The notes beneath the pieces were generated by a model that made no database searches, had not been told where the DNA came from, and saw nothing but the letters and a program-made list of their open reading frames with translations. From Alphaproteobacteria bacterium (GTDB lineage: Bacteria > Pseudomonadota > Alphaproteobacteria > MPNO01 > VGEU01), in NCBI GenBank assembly GCA_016869145.1, contig VGEU01000003.1, positions 1 to 64,000 of the forward strand: DNA of 64,000 bases, read 5' to 3'. A program made the position numbers and the translations under genes. Positions 9,744 through 18,700 of the stretch are shown piece by piece (within the stretch, counting starts at the first letter, position 1; each line of letters opens with the position of its first letter).

Positions 9744-10931
9744 ATGGCGGCGACGGTCCTTACCCGCGGGCGGCAGGCGCAGGCGATCGGGACGATCGCC
9801 GTCGCCCATGCGCTCAGCCACTTCTATCTCTTGAGTTTGCCGCCGCTGTTTCCGCTCCTCAGGGCCGACCTCGACGTCGATTTCGCGGCCCTCGGCCTCA
9901 TCATCACCGTCTACAACATCTCGACCGGCGTGCTGCAGACGCCGGTCGGGCTTCTCGTCGACCGGATCGGCGCGCGCCGGGTGCTGGTCGGGGGTCTCTT
10001 CCTCAACGCCGCGGCGGTCGCCGCCGCGGGCTTCGCCGATTCGTTCTGGGATCTTCTGATCCTCTACTTCATCGCCGGCGCGGGGAACAGCGTGTTCCAC
10101 CCCGCCGACTACGTGATCCTGTCGGCCTCGATCCAGAAGGATCGGCTGGGACGCGCCTTCAGCCTGCACACGCTCGGCGGATCGGCCGGCTTCGCGGTGG
10201 CGCCGGCGATCATGCATTTTCTCGCCGATTACACCAATTGGCGCACGGCGCTTCTGATCGTCGGTCTCGCCGGCACGGTGCTCGCGGTTCTGATCTTCCT
10301 CATGAGCGGCACCATCCGCGATACCGCGGCGCGCAAGAAAAACGGTGAGAACGGCCTCACCTGGCGCCTTCTCTTCTCGCGCCGGGTTCTCCCGTTCTTC
10401 TTCTTCTTCGTCGTGCTCGCCGCTGCCGGCGTCGGCATCCAGTCCTTCGGCGTCGTCGCGCTGGTCGATCTCTATGGCGCCTCTCTCGGGGTCGCCAACT
10501 CGGTGCTGACGGTGTTCCTCGTCCTGTCGGCGCTCGGCGTCTTCCTCGGCGGCTTCTACGCCGACAAGACCAAGCGCCCCGACCTGATCCTCCTGGTCGC
10601 GTTCCTGGTCTGCGCCCTGCTGATGGCCCTGATCGGCACCGGCGCCTTGCCGCTCTGGCTTCTCGTCGGCGCGATGGCGCTGACCGGCTTCCTCCGCGGC
10701 TTCGTCAATCCGCCGCGCGACATCATGCTCCGCAACATGACGCCCGATCATCTGGTCGGGATCGTGTTCGCCTTCGTCACCACAGGCTTCGCGGCGGGCC
10801 AGGCGGTGATGCCCGTCGTCTACGGCACGTTCATGGATACCGGTGATCCCGCGTCCGTGTTCTGGATCGCGGCCCTCTGCTATCTCCTGGTCGTGCCGAT
10901 GGTGTTCGTCGCCCGGCCGCGGGCGCGATAG
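9744..10931 (+). CDS. MFS transporter
   Basis: A 395-residue polytopic protein with about 12 hydrophobic segments. The loop 2-3 MFS motif is 'GLLVDRIGARRVLVGG', and a related repeat in the second half is 'GGFYADKTKRPDLILL'. 'AHALSHFYLLSLPPLFPLLR' at the N-terminus resembles the fosmidomycin-resistance (Fsr) branch. The ATG at 9744 is chosen because AAGGG lies about 5-9 nt before it; the track's ATG 9699 has no such site. It is divergent from the ABC operon. Substrate unknown; a small-molecule exporter is likely. Confidence 0.88.
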   Translation: MAATVLTRGRQAQAIGTIAVAHALSHFYLLSLPPLFPLLRADLDVDFAALGLIITVYNISTGVLQTPVGLLVDRIGARRVLVGGLFLNAAAVAAAGFADSFWDLLILYFIAGAGNSVFHPADYVILSASIQKDRLGRAFSLHTLGGSAGFAVAPAIMHFLADYTNWRTALLIVGLAGTVLAVLIFLMSGTIRDTAARKKNGENGLTWRLLFSRRVLPFFFFFVVLAAAGVGIQSFGVVALVDLYGASLGVANSVLTVFLVLSALGVFLGGFYADKTKRPDLILLVAFLVCALLMALIGTGALPLWLLVGAMALTGFLRGFVNPPRDIMLRNMTPDHLVGIVFAFVTTGFAAGQAVMPVVYGTFMDTGDPASVFWIAALCYLLVVPMVFVARPRAR

Positions 10932-11011
10932 GCTTCACGTTCGCTTTATCGGCCTTCCGCCCGCCGTGCCGGCTCCTATCTGAGCGGGGGTGACGGACAA
11001 GGAGACGGCCG

Positions 11012-11872
11012 ATGCGCGACGTCGAACGGACCATCCTCGCGGTCAAGGCGATCGGGACCGCGGTCGTCTGCGCGATCGGGCTGCTCGCCACCGCGGCGCA
11101 CGCCGCGCCGCGCGCCGAGCTCTGGCCGCGTTGGGCGGCCCACGATCCGGCGGCGACCGCGACGATCGATCACGCCGCCTGGGACCGCTTCCTCAAGGCC
11201 CATGTCGCGCCCGACGGCGACGGGCTCAACCGCCTCGGCTATGGCCGCATCCCGGCCGCCGACCGCGCCACGCTCGGCGCCTATGTCGACCGGCTCGCCG
11301 CGACGCCGATCTCGCGCTTCTCGCGCGACGAGTAGCGCGCCTACTGGATCAATCTCTACAACGCGCTCACCGTGAAGGTCGTCCTCGACCACTATCCGGT
11401 GGCGAGCATCATGGACATCAAGATTTCGCCCGGCCTGTTCGCGCCGGGTCCATGGGGTCGGAAGCTGCTGCGCATCGAGGGCGAGGAGGTCTCGCTCGAC
11501 GACATCGAGCACCGCATCCTGCGCCCGATCTGGCGCGATGCACGCCTCCATTACGCGGTGAACTGCGCCTCCGTCGGCTGCCCCAATCTGCAACGGGACG
11601 CGTTCACCGCGGCGAACACGGAGACGCTCCTCGACCGCGGCGCCCGTGAGTATGTCAACAGCGGGCGGGGCGTCGTCGGCGCCGGGACCAATCTCTACGC
11701 CTCGAGCATCTACAAGTGGTTCCGCGAGGACTTCGACGACAGCGAGACTGGAGTTCTCGCCCATCTCCGCCGCTACGCCGCGCCCGATCTCGCCCGCGCG
11801 CTCGAAGGCCGGCGCGACATTTCGGCCTATCAGTACGATTGGAAGCTCAATGACGCGCGCCCCGGTTCATGA
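11012..11872 (+). pseudogene. DUF547 protein interrupted by an in-frame TAG
   Basis: Two ORFs in one frame are separated only by a TAG at 11333-11335 (codon 108). The first has a signal peptide ending near 'TAAHAAPRAELW' and the start of the DUF547 domain. The second continues it with 'AYWINLYNALTVKVVLDHYP' and 'LHYAVNCASVGCPNL', the core of DUF547. Read through, the protein would have 286 residues, normal for the family. The context 'SRDE*RAYWINLYNAL' fits a Gln at the TAG, that is CAG to TAG. The gene has 6 nt of convergent overlap with the glycosyltransferase. DUF547 proteins are often found near TIGR04283-type glycosyltransferases. Function is unknown. Confidence 0.88.
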
Positions 11873-12580
11873 CCGCCCGGCGGCCGGCAACGCGCCGCGC
11901 GCTCTTCGCCGGTAGTAGAGTCGCGCGAGCGACGGCACGCCGAGATGGAAGAGCGCGTGGATGACGAGCCAGCCCGCGACGATCGCCGCGGGCCGGCGAC
12001 CCGCGAACTTGCGTGACGAGGTGACGACCGGCGGATTGTCGATGACGATCGTGCGACCGCGTCGCTCCATGCGGCGGACGAGGTCGTAGTCCTCCATCAG
12101 CGGGATCGGGCGGAGCCCGCCGATCGCCTCGAGCGCACCGCGGCGAATGAAGATCGTCGAGTCGCCATAGTAGAAGCCGTGGCGCCTGATCCAGGCATAG
12201 AACCGCTCGAGCCAACGATCGAACGGCGTCGTGCCGTCGAACAGGATCCGGAAATTTCCGCCGATCAGGTCCGGGTCGGCGTCGAGCACTGCGGCGATCC
12301 GCGCGATCCCACCCGGCGGCAGAACCGTGTCGGCATGAAGGAGGACGAGCGCATCGCTGGTGCTCGCCGCGATCCCGGTGGCGATCTGGCGACCGCGGCC
12401 GCGTTCGATGCGGATCACGCGAGCACCGGTGGCTGTCGCCGCGGCGATGGTGCCGTCGCGGCTCCCGCCATCGACGACGATGACCTCGACCGGCCCGGTC
12501 ACTGCCGCGAGCCGGGCAAGGAGGCCGGGAAGCCGCACCGCCTCGTCGAGGACCGGTACGATCACCGAAAGCCGGATCAT
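11867..12580 (-). CDS. TIGR04283-type (arsenosugar-associated) family 2 glycosyltransferase
   Basis: A 237-residue GT-A glycosyltransferase. The N-terminus 'IRLSVIVPVLDEAVRLPGLL' and 'EVIVVDGGSRDGTIAAA' form the nucleotide-sugar site, and 'VLLHADTVLP' holds the DxD-like metal motif. 'FYYGDSTIFIRRGALEAIGG' and 'PLMEDYDLVRRM' are strongly reminiscent of the TIGR04283 subfamily, often placed in arsenosugar biosynthesis clusters. A C-terminal hydrophobic segment may tether it to the membrane. No ArsM or radical-SAM ArsS gene is seen here, so the arsenosugar role is tentative. Its start overlaps the stop of the ferritin-like gene by 4 nt (ATGA), indicating one transcript. Confidence 0.87.
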   Translation of the reverse strand: MIRLSVIVPVLDEAVRLPGLLARLAAVTGPVEVIVVDGGSRDGTIAAATATGARVIRIERGRGRQIATGIAASTSDALVLLHADTVLPPGGIARIAAVLDADPDLIGGNFRILFDGTTPFDRWLERFYAWIRRHGFYYGDSTIFIRRGALEAIGGLRPIPLMEDYDLVRRMERRGRTIVIDNPPVVTSSRKFAGRRPAAIVAGWLVIHALFHLGVPSLARLYYRRRARGALPAAGRS

Positions 12581-13211
12581 CGCGCACCCGCCCCGGCGCC
12601 GAACAGACCGAGGTCGGCGAGCGTCCGCTCGTGATCGCGCCAGCGCGCGCGCAGATAGCCGCGATGCAGCCGGGCACGGATCAGCGCCATGCCGCCCGGG
12701 CGGGATGGCCGCGTATCGGCGGCGGTCATCCAGAGGTCACGGCTCCAGCGATGGATGTGCGCGCGGGTTTCGGGTTCGAGCGCGGCGAACGCCGCGGCGA
12801 GATAGAGGCGGCCAAAGGCGACGCGGCGCGCCTCGTCCTGGTCGGCGATCGTCGTCACGCGGCGGAGCGTCGGGCAGGGAAAGAGCCGCCCCGCATCCCG
12901 CATCAGTTTCACCGCCTCGCCCTCGAGCACGACATGGAGCGCGACGACGAGGGCCGCCGGATCGCCGTCCCAGGCGAGTGCCGCGGCGACCCCGGCGCGG
13001 ATCCGTCATCCGCCGGCACAATGTCGCCGAGCCGGGCGAGATAGGCGGTGTAGAGCACGCGGTGCCGGGCCTCGTCGGCGGCCTGGGTCGCGAGGAAGCG
13101 GCGCTGCGGCCCGGGCGGCAGGCGACCGAGGAGGCGGGCGCAAAGCGCCTCGGCCGCGATCTCGCCGTGAAGGAGCTGGCTCACGATCCCGACATAGTCG
13201 GCGCGGCCCAT
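12577..13211 (-). pseudogene. Ferritin-like diiron protein, split by a frameshift
   Basis: Two overlapping minus-strand frames make one protein. The first (from ATG 13211) contains 'LLHGEIAAEALCARLLGR' and 'ATQAADEARHRVLYTAYLAR'. The second contains 'LEGEAVKLMRDAGRLF' and 'VTTIADQDEARRVAFGRLYL'. These are the four helices of a ferritin-like diiron fold, with E..ExxH-like ligands repeated. The frames join near 12988-13003, where adding one nucleotide would restore a 211-residue protein, so the sequence has a 1-nt deletion. The first product alone would lose half the metal ligands. It is coupled to the glycosyltransferase downstream and abuts a small ORF upstream. Confidence 0.8.
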
Positions 13212-13337
13212 TCAGCGCGGCGGCACGACATCGTGCGCCGCGTCGACGCACGCGTCGGCGGCCGCCGCCTCGCCCTTGACGATCAGCGCGGCGAGACGCT
13301 CGTCGGTCCGGCCGCGCGTCGTATCGGAGTATGCCAT
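13212..13337 (-). CDS. Possible 41-residue protein
   Basis: A short minus-strand ORF from ATG 13337 (MAYSDTTRGRTDERLAALIV) ending in 'DAAHDVVPPR'. Its stop abuts the ATG of the ferritin-like gene, so it could be the first gene of that operon. No family is recognised, and codon composition resembles the neighbours. The track's longer version starts at 13412 and would add 25 residues. It could equally be a non-coding leader. Confidence 0.35.
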   Translation of the reverse strand: MAYSDTTRGRTDERLAALIVKGEAAAADACVDAAHDVVPPR

Positions 13338-13471
13338 CGGACCAGTCCTCGGATAAGGCGACCCGAGGAGTCTGGCGATCCGGGTCGTCGCCACCCAATC
13401 ACGCGGTTTCACGTTCCTGCGACGATCGTCGCGGCAAGGGTTCGCTTACGCCGAATGTCTAGGGTGCGGAC

Positions 13472-13885
13472 ATGTCGACCCCGGGACGCCGTAGCCGCTC
13501 CCATGCCGGCCGCTGCCTCGCGCGGCCGCTCCTCGCCGCCTTCGGCTGGTTCAACGTCGCGCTCGGCGTGATCGGGATGATCGTGCCCGGCATGCCGACG
13601 ACGGTGTTCCTTCTGATCGCGCTGTGGGCCTTCTCGAAGAGCTCGGAGCGGTTCCGCATCTGGCTCTACGAGCATCCGCGTCTCGAGCGGCCGCTCCGCG
13701 ACTGGCACGAGCATCGCGTGATCCCGCGCCGCGCCAAGGCGCTCGCGGTCGGCTCCATGAAGGCGAGCCTCCTGTTTCTCGCGCTCGTCGTCGCCGAGGA
13801 CTGGATGCTGCCCGCGATCGTCGCCGCCACCATGGCGCCGGTCGCGCTCTTCATCCTGACCCGGCCGTCGCGGCCGCTCGCGTGA
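13472..13885 (+). CDS. YbaN-family (DUF454) inner-membrane protein
   Basis: A 137-residue protein with the DUF454 pattern: 'GWFNVALGVIGMIVPGMPTT' then 'FLLIALWAFSKSSERFRIWL', followed by 'HPRLERPLRDWHEHRVIPRR' and two more hydrophobic segments. Three to four transmembrane helices are expected. The family has no settled function. It stands alone on the plus strand between the ferritin-like operon (divergent) and the acyl-CoA dehydrogenase (convergent, 3 nt between stops). Confidence 0.88.
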   Translation: MSTPGRRSRSHAGRCLARPLLAAFGWFNVALGVIGMIVPGMPTTVFLLIALWAFSKSSERFRIWLYEHPRLERPLRDWHEHRVIPRRAKALAVGSMKASLLFLALVVAEDWMLPAIVAATMAPVALFILTRPSRPLA

Positions 13886-13888
13886 GGT

Positions 13889-15025
13889 TCATTCGGCGGC
13901 GATCAGCCGGCCGATGATGATCCGCTGCACCTCGCTCGTTCCTTCGTAGATCTGGCAGACGCGCTGGTCGCGGTAGAGCCGCTCGACGAGCGTTCCCTCG
14001 AGAACGCCGATGCCGCCGTGGATCTGCACCGCCTCCGAGCACACGCGCTCGACCATCTCGGAGGCGAAGAGCTTCGCCATCGCGACCTCCTTCTGGTTCG
14101 GAAGGTCGGCATCGCGGAGCGCCGCGGCGTGGTGGGTCAGCGCCCGCGCCGCCTCGATCTCGGTCGCCATGTCGGCGAGCTTGAAGGCGATCGCCTGGTG
14201 GCCGATCAGCGTCGAGCCGAACGCCTCGCGCTTCCTCGCGTAGTCGCGTGCCGCCTCGTAGGCGGCCCGTGCGATGCCGATCGCCTGCGCCGCGATGCCG
14301 AGCCGACTGGTGCCGAGCCCGTCGAGCGCGATGCGATAGCCTTCACCGGGCTTGCCGAGCATCGCCGCGGCCGGCACGCGGCAGTTCGTGAACTCGATCC
14401 GCGCGGTGCCCGATGCCCGGATGCCGAGCTTGCGGTCGACCTCGGCGACGCGGTAACCGGGGGTCACGGTCGGCACGATGAAGCAGCTCATGCCCTTGGC
14501 GCCGGCGGCCGGGTTGGTGAGCGCGAAGACGAGGCAGAGCTCGGCATGCGAGCCCCCGGTGATCAGCCATTTCGTCCCCTCGAGGACGTAATGATCGCCC
14601 TCGGCACGCGCGGTCATCGTGAGGCGCGCCGCATCGGACCCGGCCGCGGGCTCGGCGAGCGCGAAGCAGCCGAAGATCCGCCCGCGCGCGACCGGCTCGA
14701 GATGGCGCGTCCGTTGCTCGTCGGTCCCGAACTTGAGGAGCGGCCCGCACACCAGGGAGTTGTTGAGGCTGGTCACGACCGCAACCGAGGCATCGCCTGC
14801 GGCGAGCTCCTCGACGGCGAGTGCGAGCGAGAGCTGGTCGAGGCCCAGCCCGCCCCAACGGGTCGGCATATAGACCGCCATCAACCCGTCGCGGCCGAGG
14901 CGACGGAGCGTGTCGACCGGCAGGACGCCGGCCCGGTCGGCCGCGGCCGCATGCGGCAGGAGCTCGGCCGCGGCGAGCGCGCGGACCCGGTCGCGAAAGG
15001 CGGTCTGCTCGGGCGTCGGGATCAT
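13889..15025 (-). CDS. Acyl-CoA dehydrogenase
   Basis: FAD enzyme that makes the alpha-beta double bond in acyl-CoA; electrons would go through ETF to the ETF-QO at 0.3 kb. The ATG at 15025 gives MIPTPEQTAFRDRVRALAAA and a 378-residue protein, the normal length. The flavin/substrate signature 'FALAEPAAGSDAA' and the second signature 'QIHGGIGVLEGT' are present. The catalytic base is the Glu in 'CQIYEGTSEVQRIIIGR', as in short/medium-chain and isovaleryl-type enzymes. The track's start at 15178 lies in the intergenic region. It is divergent from the LysR gene, which may control it. Confidence 0.95.
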   Translation of the reverse strand: MIPTPEQTAFRDRVRALAAAELLPHAAAADRAGVLPVDTLRRLGRDGLMAVYMPTRWGGLGLDQLSLALAVEELAAGDASVAVVTSLNNSLVCGPLLKFGTDEQRTRHLEPVARGRIFGCFALAEPAAGSDAARLTMTARAEGDHYVLEGTKWLITGGSHAELCLVFALTNPAAGAKGMSCFIVPTVTPGYRVAEVDRKLGIRASGTARIEFTNCRVPAAAMLGKPGEGYRIALDGLGTSRLGIAAQAIGIARAAYEAARDYARKREAFGSTLIGHQAIAFKLADMATEIEAARALTHHAAALRDADLPNQKEVAMAKLFASEMVERVCSEAVQIHGGIGVLEGTLVERLYRDQRVCQIYEGTSEVQRIIIGRLIAAE

Positions 15026-15201
15026 GCGCGGGAACTCCGTTCGGTGGTGCGGCGACAGGATGTAACGCATTCGACACAACGCGAACAGCCAGGGCGTGCG
15101 AATGAAAATTGATCGCAACTGCAATGTGGGGCCTAATCGTCTCCGACCGCGCGGTAATGGCCTGTCATTGTCCTGCAACGTAGAACACCGGGTCTCACGC
15201 G
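15026..15201. promoter_or_regulatory. Divergent control region between acyl-CoA dehydrogenase and LysR genes
   Basis: A 176-nt gap between divergent starts, more AT-rich than the flanks in its middle ('gaatgaaaattgatcgcaac'). A regulator next to a divergent target is the usual LysR layout, so an operator is expected here. No clear T-N11-A palindrome or sigma-70 pair could be assigned by eye. Confidence 0.4.
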
Positions 15202-16089
15202 ATGGAAATGCATCAGGTCCGGTATTTCCTCGCCGTGGCGCGCACGCTCAACTTCACGCGCGCCGCCGAGGAGTGCAATGTCTCGCAGCCCTCGCTCACG
15301 CGCGCCATACAGGCGCTCGAGGCCGAGCTCGGCGGCGAGTTGATCCGGCGCGAACGCACGCACTCCCATCTCACCGAGCTCGGCACGCGCATGCTGCCGC
15401 TCCTCCAGCAATGCTACGACAGCGCGACGGCGGCGAAGACGGTCGCGCAGTCGGTGAAGCGCGGCGAGACCTCGCCGCTGTCGGTCGGCATCTCGTGCGC
15501 GGTGAGCGAGGCGGTGCTGACCGCTCCACTCCGCTCGCTCGTCGACCGGTTCAAAGGAGTCCAGCTGCGACTGAAGCGCGGCACGCCGGCCGAGATCTCG
15601 GCCTCCCTCAAGGCCGGCGAGATCGAGATCGCGGTCGCCGGGCCGCTCGCCGAAGACTGGGACCGCGTCGACGCCTATCCTCTCTACGAGGAGCCGTTCG
15701 ATCTTTTCGTCAGCCGCGAGCATCGGCTTGCCAAGAACGGCACCGTCGCGTTCGCCGATCTCCGCGATGAACGGCTTCTCGTCGACGTGAGCTGCGAGAT
15801 GGCCGACACGGTGATGGCCGCGCTTAACGACATGGGCATCGACTGCGATGCAGCGCACCAGGTGACGACCGACCATGACCTGATGGCCCTGCTCGAGGCG
15901 AATATCGGCATCGCCGTGATCCCGGCGGGAACCATCTAGTCCAATCGCGTGGCGCGCGTCGGCCTCGACGGCCTCCGGCTCACCCGCCAGGTCTCGGCCT
16001 ATGCCGTGGCGGGGCGGCGACGGTCGCCGGCTGTCGCGGCGTTCCTCAATCTCCTCCGGGCCGCAGCGTCGGCTAACGCGCAGCCCTGA
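15202..16089 (+). pseudogene. LysR-family regulator with an in-frame TAG near the C-terminus
   Basis: The N-terminal winged helix-turn-helix is clear: 'MHQVRYFLAVARTLNFTRAA' and 'VSQPSLTRAIQALEAELGGE'. The effector domain runs to 'GIAVIPAGTI', where a TAG sits at 15937-15939 (codon 246). The same frame then continues for 49 codons with 'SAYAVAGRRRSPAVAAFLNL', a recognisable LysR C-terminus, to a TGA at 16087. Full length would be 295 residues, exactly the family norm. The truncated form would lack part of the effector domain that closes subdomain RD-I. The 3' end overlaps the convergent peroxiredoxin-like gene by 17 nt. The likely target is the divergent acyl-CoA dehydrogenase gene. Confidence 0.87.
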
Positions 16090-16777
16090 GCGCGCCGACG
16101 AGATCCTCGATCGCCATGCGCCGGCGATAGTCGGGATCGACATAGCGCGCCGTGATGATGCCGTCGGTGCCGACGACGAAGGTCGCGGGGATCGGCAGCG
16201 TCCACGTCCGTGTGCCTTGCGAGACCGAGGGGTCCCAGCCCGATTCGGTCATCAGCCGCGCGAGCTCGTCACCGACCCAGATCGCGAGATCGAGCGAGGC
16301 GGCATAGCCGTTGTCAACGTCGGTGAGGATCGGGAACGGCGCGCCGACGTCGTCCTTTAGCCCGGAGGTGAACTTCTGCCGGTCGGGCATCACGGCGACG
16401 ATGTGCTGCCCCTTGGCATCCAGGTCCTTCTCGGCGCGCGCGAGCGCGTCGGAGTTGATCCGGCAATAGGGGCACCAGTGGCCGCGGTGAAAGGCGACGG
16501 CGACGGGACCCTTGGCGAGAAGATCGTCGAGACCGACGAGCTTCCCGCGCTCGTCGGGTAGCAGGAAGGGCGGCATCGCATCGCCCGTCTGCGGCGCGGT
16601 GGTGCCGGCGCCGGTCGAGCGCAGCCGGTCGACCATAGGATCGACGGCGACTGCGAAGTGCTCGCCCATGCGACGCACCTCGTCGGCGAAGGCCTGCAGC
16701 CGATCGGCGAGCGGTGCGTCCATCTCGGTGCAGCGCTGCGTGATCTCGTCCAGCGTCTCGGCTAGGGTCTTGGCCAT
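16073..16777 (-). CDS. Peroxiredoxin-like (AhpC/TSA-superfamily) protein
   Basis: A 234-residue redoxin. The thioredoxin-fold active site is 'VAFHRGHWCPYCRINSDALA', with a CPYC pair in place of the usual single peroxidatic Cys, characteristic of the 'peroxiredoxin-like' subfamily. An N-terminal helical extension of about 70 residues precedes the domain. 'FPILTDVDNGYAASLDLAIW' and 'LPIPATFVVGTDGIITARYV' complete the fold. It probably reduces peroxides or protein disulfides in the cytoplasm; no signal peptide is seen. The stop is TAG, showing that TAG terminates translation here. Confidence 0.88.
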   Translation of the reverse strand: MAKTLAETLDEITQRCTEMDAPLADRLQAFADEVRRMGEHFAVAVDPMVDRLRSTGAGTTAPQTGDAMPPFLLPDERGKLVGLDDLLAKGPVAVAFHRGHWCPYCRINSDALARAEKDLDAKGQHIVAVMPDRQKFTSGLKDDVGAPFPILTDVDNGYAASLDLAIWVGDELARLMTESGWDPSVSQGTRTWTLPIPATFVVGTDGIITARYVDPDYRRRMAIEDLVGALRAAR

Positions 16778-16917
16778 GGGGCACTTCGATAAGTCGGCCC
16801 ATGATAGGCACGCCCGGCCCCGATCGGTAATCGAAAAAATAACGGCAGGCGCTTCCCATTCGGCGCCGCGCGGGCATACTCCGGGCCTTGTACAAACGAG
16901 GCGCGAAGGGACGGGGC

Positions 16918-18612
16918 GTGGACTACGACACCATCATCGTCGGCGGCGGGTCGGCGGGCTGCGTGCTCGCGAACCGGCTTTCGGCCCGGAGCGCGCATCG
17001 GGTCCTCCTGCTCGAGGCCGGCATGGACACGCCTCCCGGCGCGGAGCCGAAGGATGTCCTCGATTCCTATCCCATCGTGGCCTATTTCAACCCGACCTAT
17101 CAGTGGGGCGATCTCCGCGTCACGCTGGAATCGAGCCCGCACAACGCCCCGCGCGAGGCGCCCATCCGCCGCTACGAGCAGGCGCGCATCATGGGCGGCG
17201 GCTCGTCGATCAACGCCCAGCTCGCCAATCGCGGCGCGCCGCACGACTACGACGAGTGGGAGGCGCTGGGGGCCGAGGGCTGGGGCTGGGCCGGTGTGCT
17301 GCCCTACTTCAAGAAGCTCGAGACCGATCTCGACTTCGACGGACCGCTCCACGGCAAGGACGGTCCGCTCCCGATCCGCCGCCTGGCGCGCGAGGTGTGG
17401 CCCGGCTACGCACGGGCCGCCGCGGCCGCCTACGAAACCGCGGGCTTCCGCTATCTGCCCGACCAGAACGGCGAATGGGCCGACGGCTATTTCCCGATCG
17501 CGATGTCGAACGTGGACGACCACCGCGTCTCGGCGGCGATGGCCTATCTCGACGCGAGCGTCCGCGCGCGGGCGAACCTGACCATCCTCGCCCACGCGCC
17601 GGCGAGCGAGATCCTGTTCCAGGGCAACCAGGCGACCGGCGTCCGCTTCACGTATGACGGGAAGACCGAGACCGCGCGCGCCGCGCTGGTGGTTCTCGCG
17701 AGCGGCGCGCTCCATTCACCCGCCTTCCTGCTGCGTTCGGGGATCGGTCCGGCCGCCGCTTTGCAGGCGCTCGGCATCGCCGTCCGCGCCGATCGCCCCG
17801 GTGTCGGCAAGAACCTCAACGAGCATCCCTCGATCGGCCTGTCGGGATTTCTCGGCCGCGCGGCGCGGCTTCCCGACAGCATGCGCCGGCATCTCCACGT
17901 CTCGCTCCGCTACTCCTCGCGGTTCGACGGCTGTCCGCAAGGCGACATGTTCCTGTCGACGGTCGGGAAGTCGGCCTGGCACCCGGTCGGCTGGCGGCTC
18001 GGCTCGATCCTCACCTGGGTAAACAAGACGTACTCGCGGGGCGAGCTTCGGCTCGCGAGCGCCGATCCTCGCGTCGAGCCCAAGGTCGACTTTCGCCTTC
18101 TCGACGACCGGCGCGATCTCGAACGGCTGATGTGGGGATTCAAGTTCGTCGCCGGCATGCTTCGCGCCGCGCCGCTCCAGGGCGTGATCGGCGATCTCTT
18201 CCCCTCGAGCTACAGCGAGCGCGTGCGATCGGTGGGCGTCGTCAATTTCCAGAACTGGCTCAAGACCTGGATCGCCGGACAGATGATGGACGGACCGGCA
18301 CCGCTCCGGCGCTGGCTGATCGACAACGTGTTGACCGAAGGCGTGCGCCTCGACCGTCTCCTCGCCGATGACGCCGCGCTCGAGGACTATGTCCGGCGCA
18401 CCGCGACCGGTACATGGCACGCGTCGGGGACCTGTCGCATGGGGCGCGCCGGGGATCGCATGGCGGTCACCGACGGCAAGGGCCGCGTCCACGGCGTCGA
18501 TGGCTTGCGTGTCGTCGATGCGTCGCTGTTTCCATGCGTGCCGTGCGCGAACACCAATATCCCGACGATCATGACCGCCGAGAAGATCGCCGATGCGATC
18601 GTCGCCGGGTGA
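16918..18612 (+). CDS. GMC-family FAD oxidoreductase
   Basis: Glucose-methanol-choline oxidoreductase, about 564 residues. The Rossmann FAD motif is 'YDTIIVGGGSAGCVLANRLS', the second FAD signature is 'QARIMGGGSSINAQLANRGA', and the active-site His is in 'ATGTWHASGTCRMG'. The GTG at 16918 is preferred because GAAGGGACGGG precedes it; the track's TTG 16888 adds ten residues. Members oxidise alcohols. The substrate is unknown. It is followed in the same direction by UbiD- and FAH-family genes, which may form a small catabolic group, although 88 nt separate it from ubiD. Confidence 0.93.
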   Translation: MDYDTIIVGGGSAGCVLANRLSARSAHRVLLLEAGMDTPPGAEPKDVLDSYPIVAYFNPTYQWGDLRVTLESSPHNAPREAPIRRYEQARIMGGGSSINAQLANRGAPHDYDEWEALGAEGWGWAGVLPYFKKLETDLDFDGPLHGKDGPLPIRRLAREVWPGYARAAAAAYETAGFRYLPDQNGEWADGYFPIAMSNVDDHRVSAAMAYLDASVRARANLTILAHAPASEILFQGNQATGVRFTYDGKTETARAALVVLASGALHSPAFLLRSGIGPAAALQALGIAVRADRPGVGKNLNEHPSIGLSGFLGRAARLPDSMRRHLHVSLRYSSRFDGCPQGDMFLSTVGKSAWHPVGWRLGSILTWVNKTYSRGELRLASADPRVEPKVDFRLLDDRRDLERLMWGFKFVAGMLRAAPLQGVIGDLFPSSYSERVRSVGVVNFQNWLKTWIAGQMMDGPAPLRRWLIDNVLTEGVRLDRLLADDAALEDYVRRTATGTWHASGTCRMGRAGDRMAVTDGKGRVHGVDGLRVVDASLFPCVPCANTNIPTIMTAEKIADAIVAG

Positions 18613-18700
18613 GGCGACGGGCGGCGCCCCGGCAATGGACTCAGGCGGCGAATCCCCATAACGTCGCGCCGACTTTCGCATTCAGGACGGAGACCGGCAC

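Noticed and set aside
9624-10751. Upstream part of the 628-aa minus ORF
   Set aside because: It is antisense to the MFS gene, highly charged and without domains; the ATPase starts at 9623.
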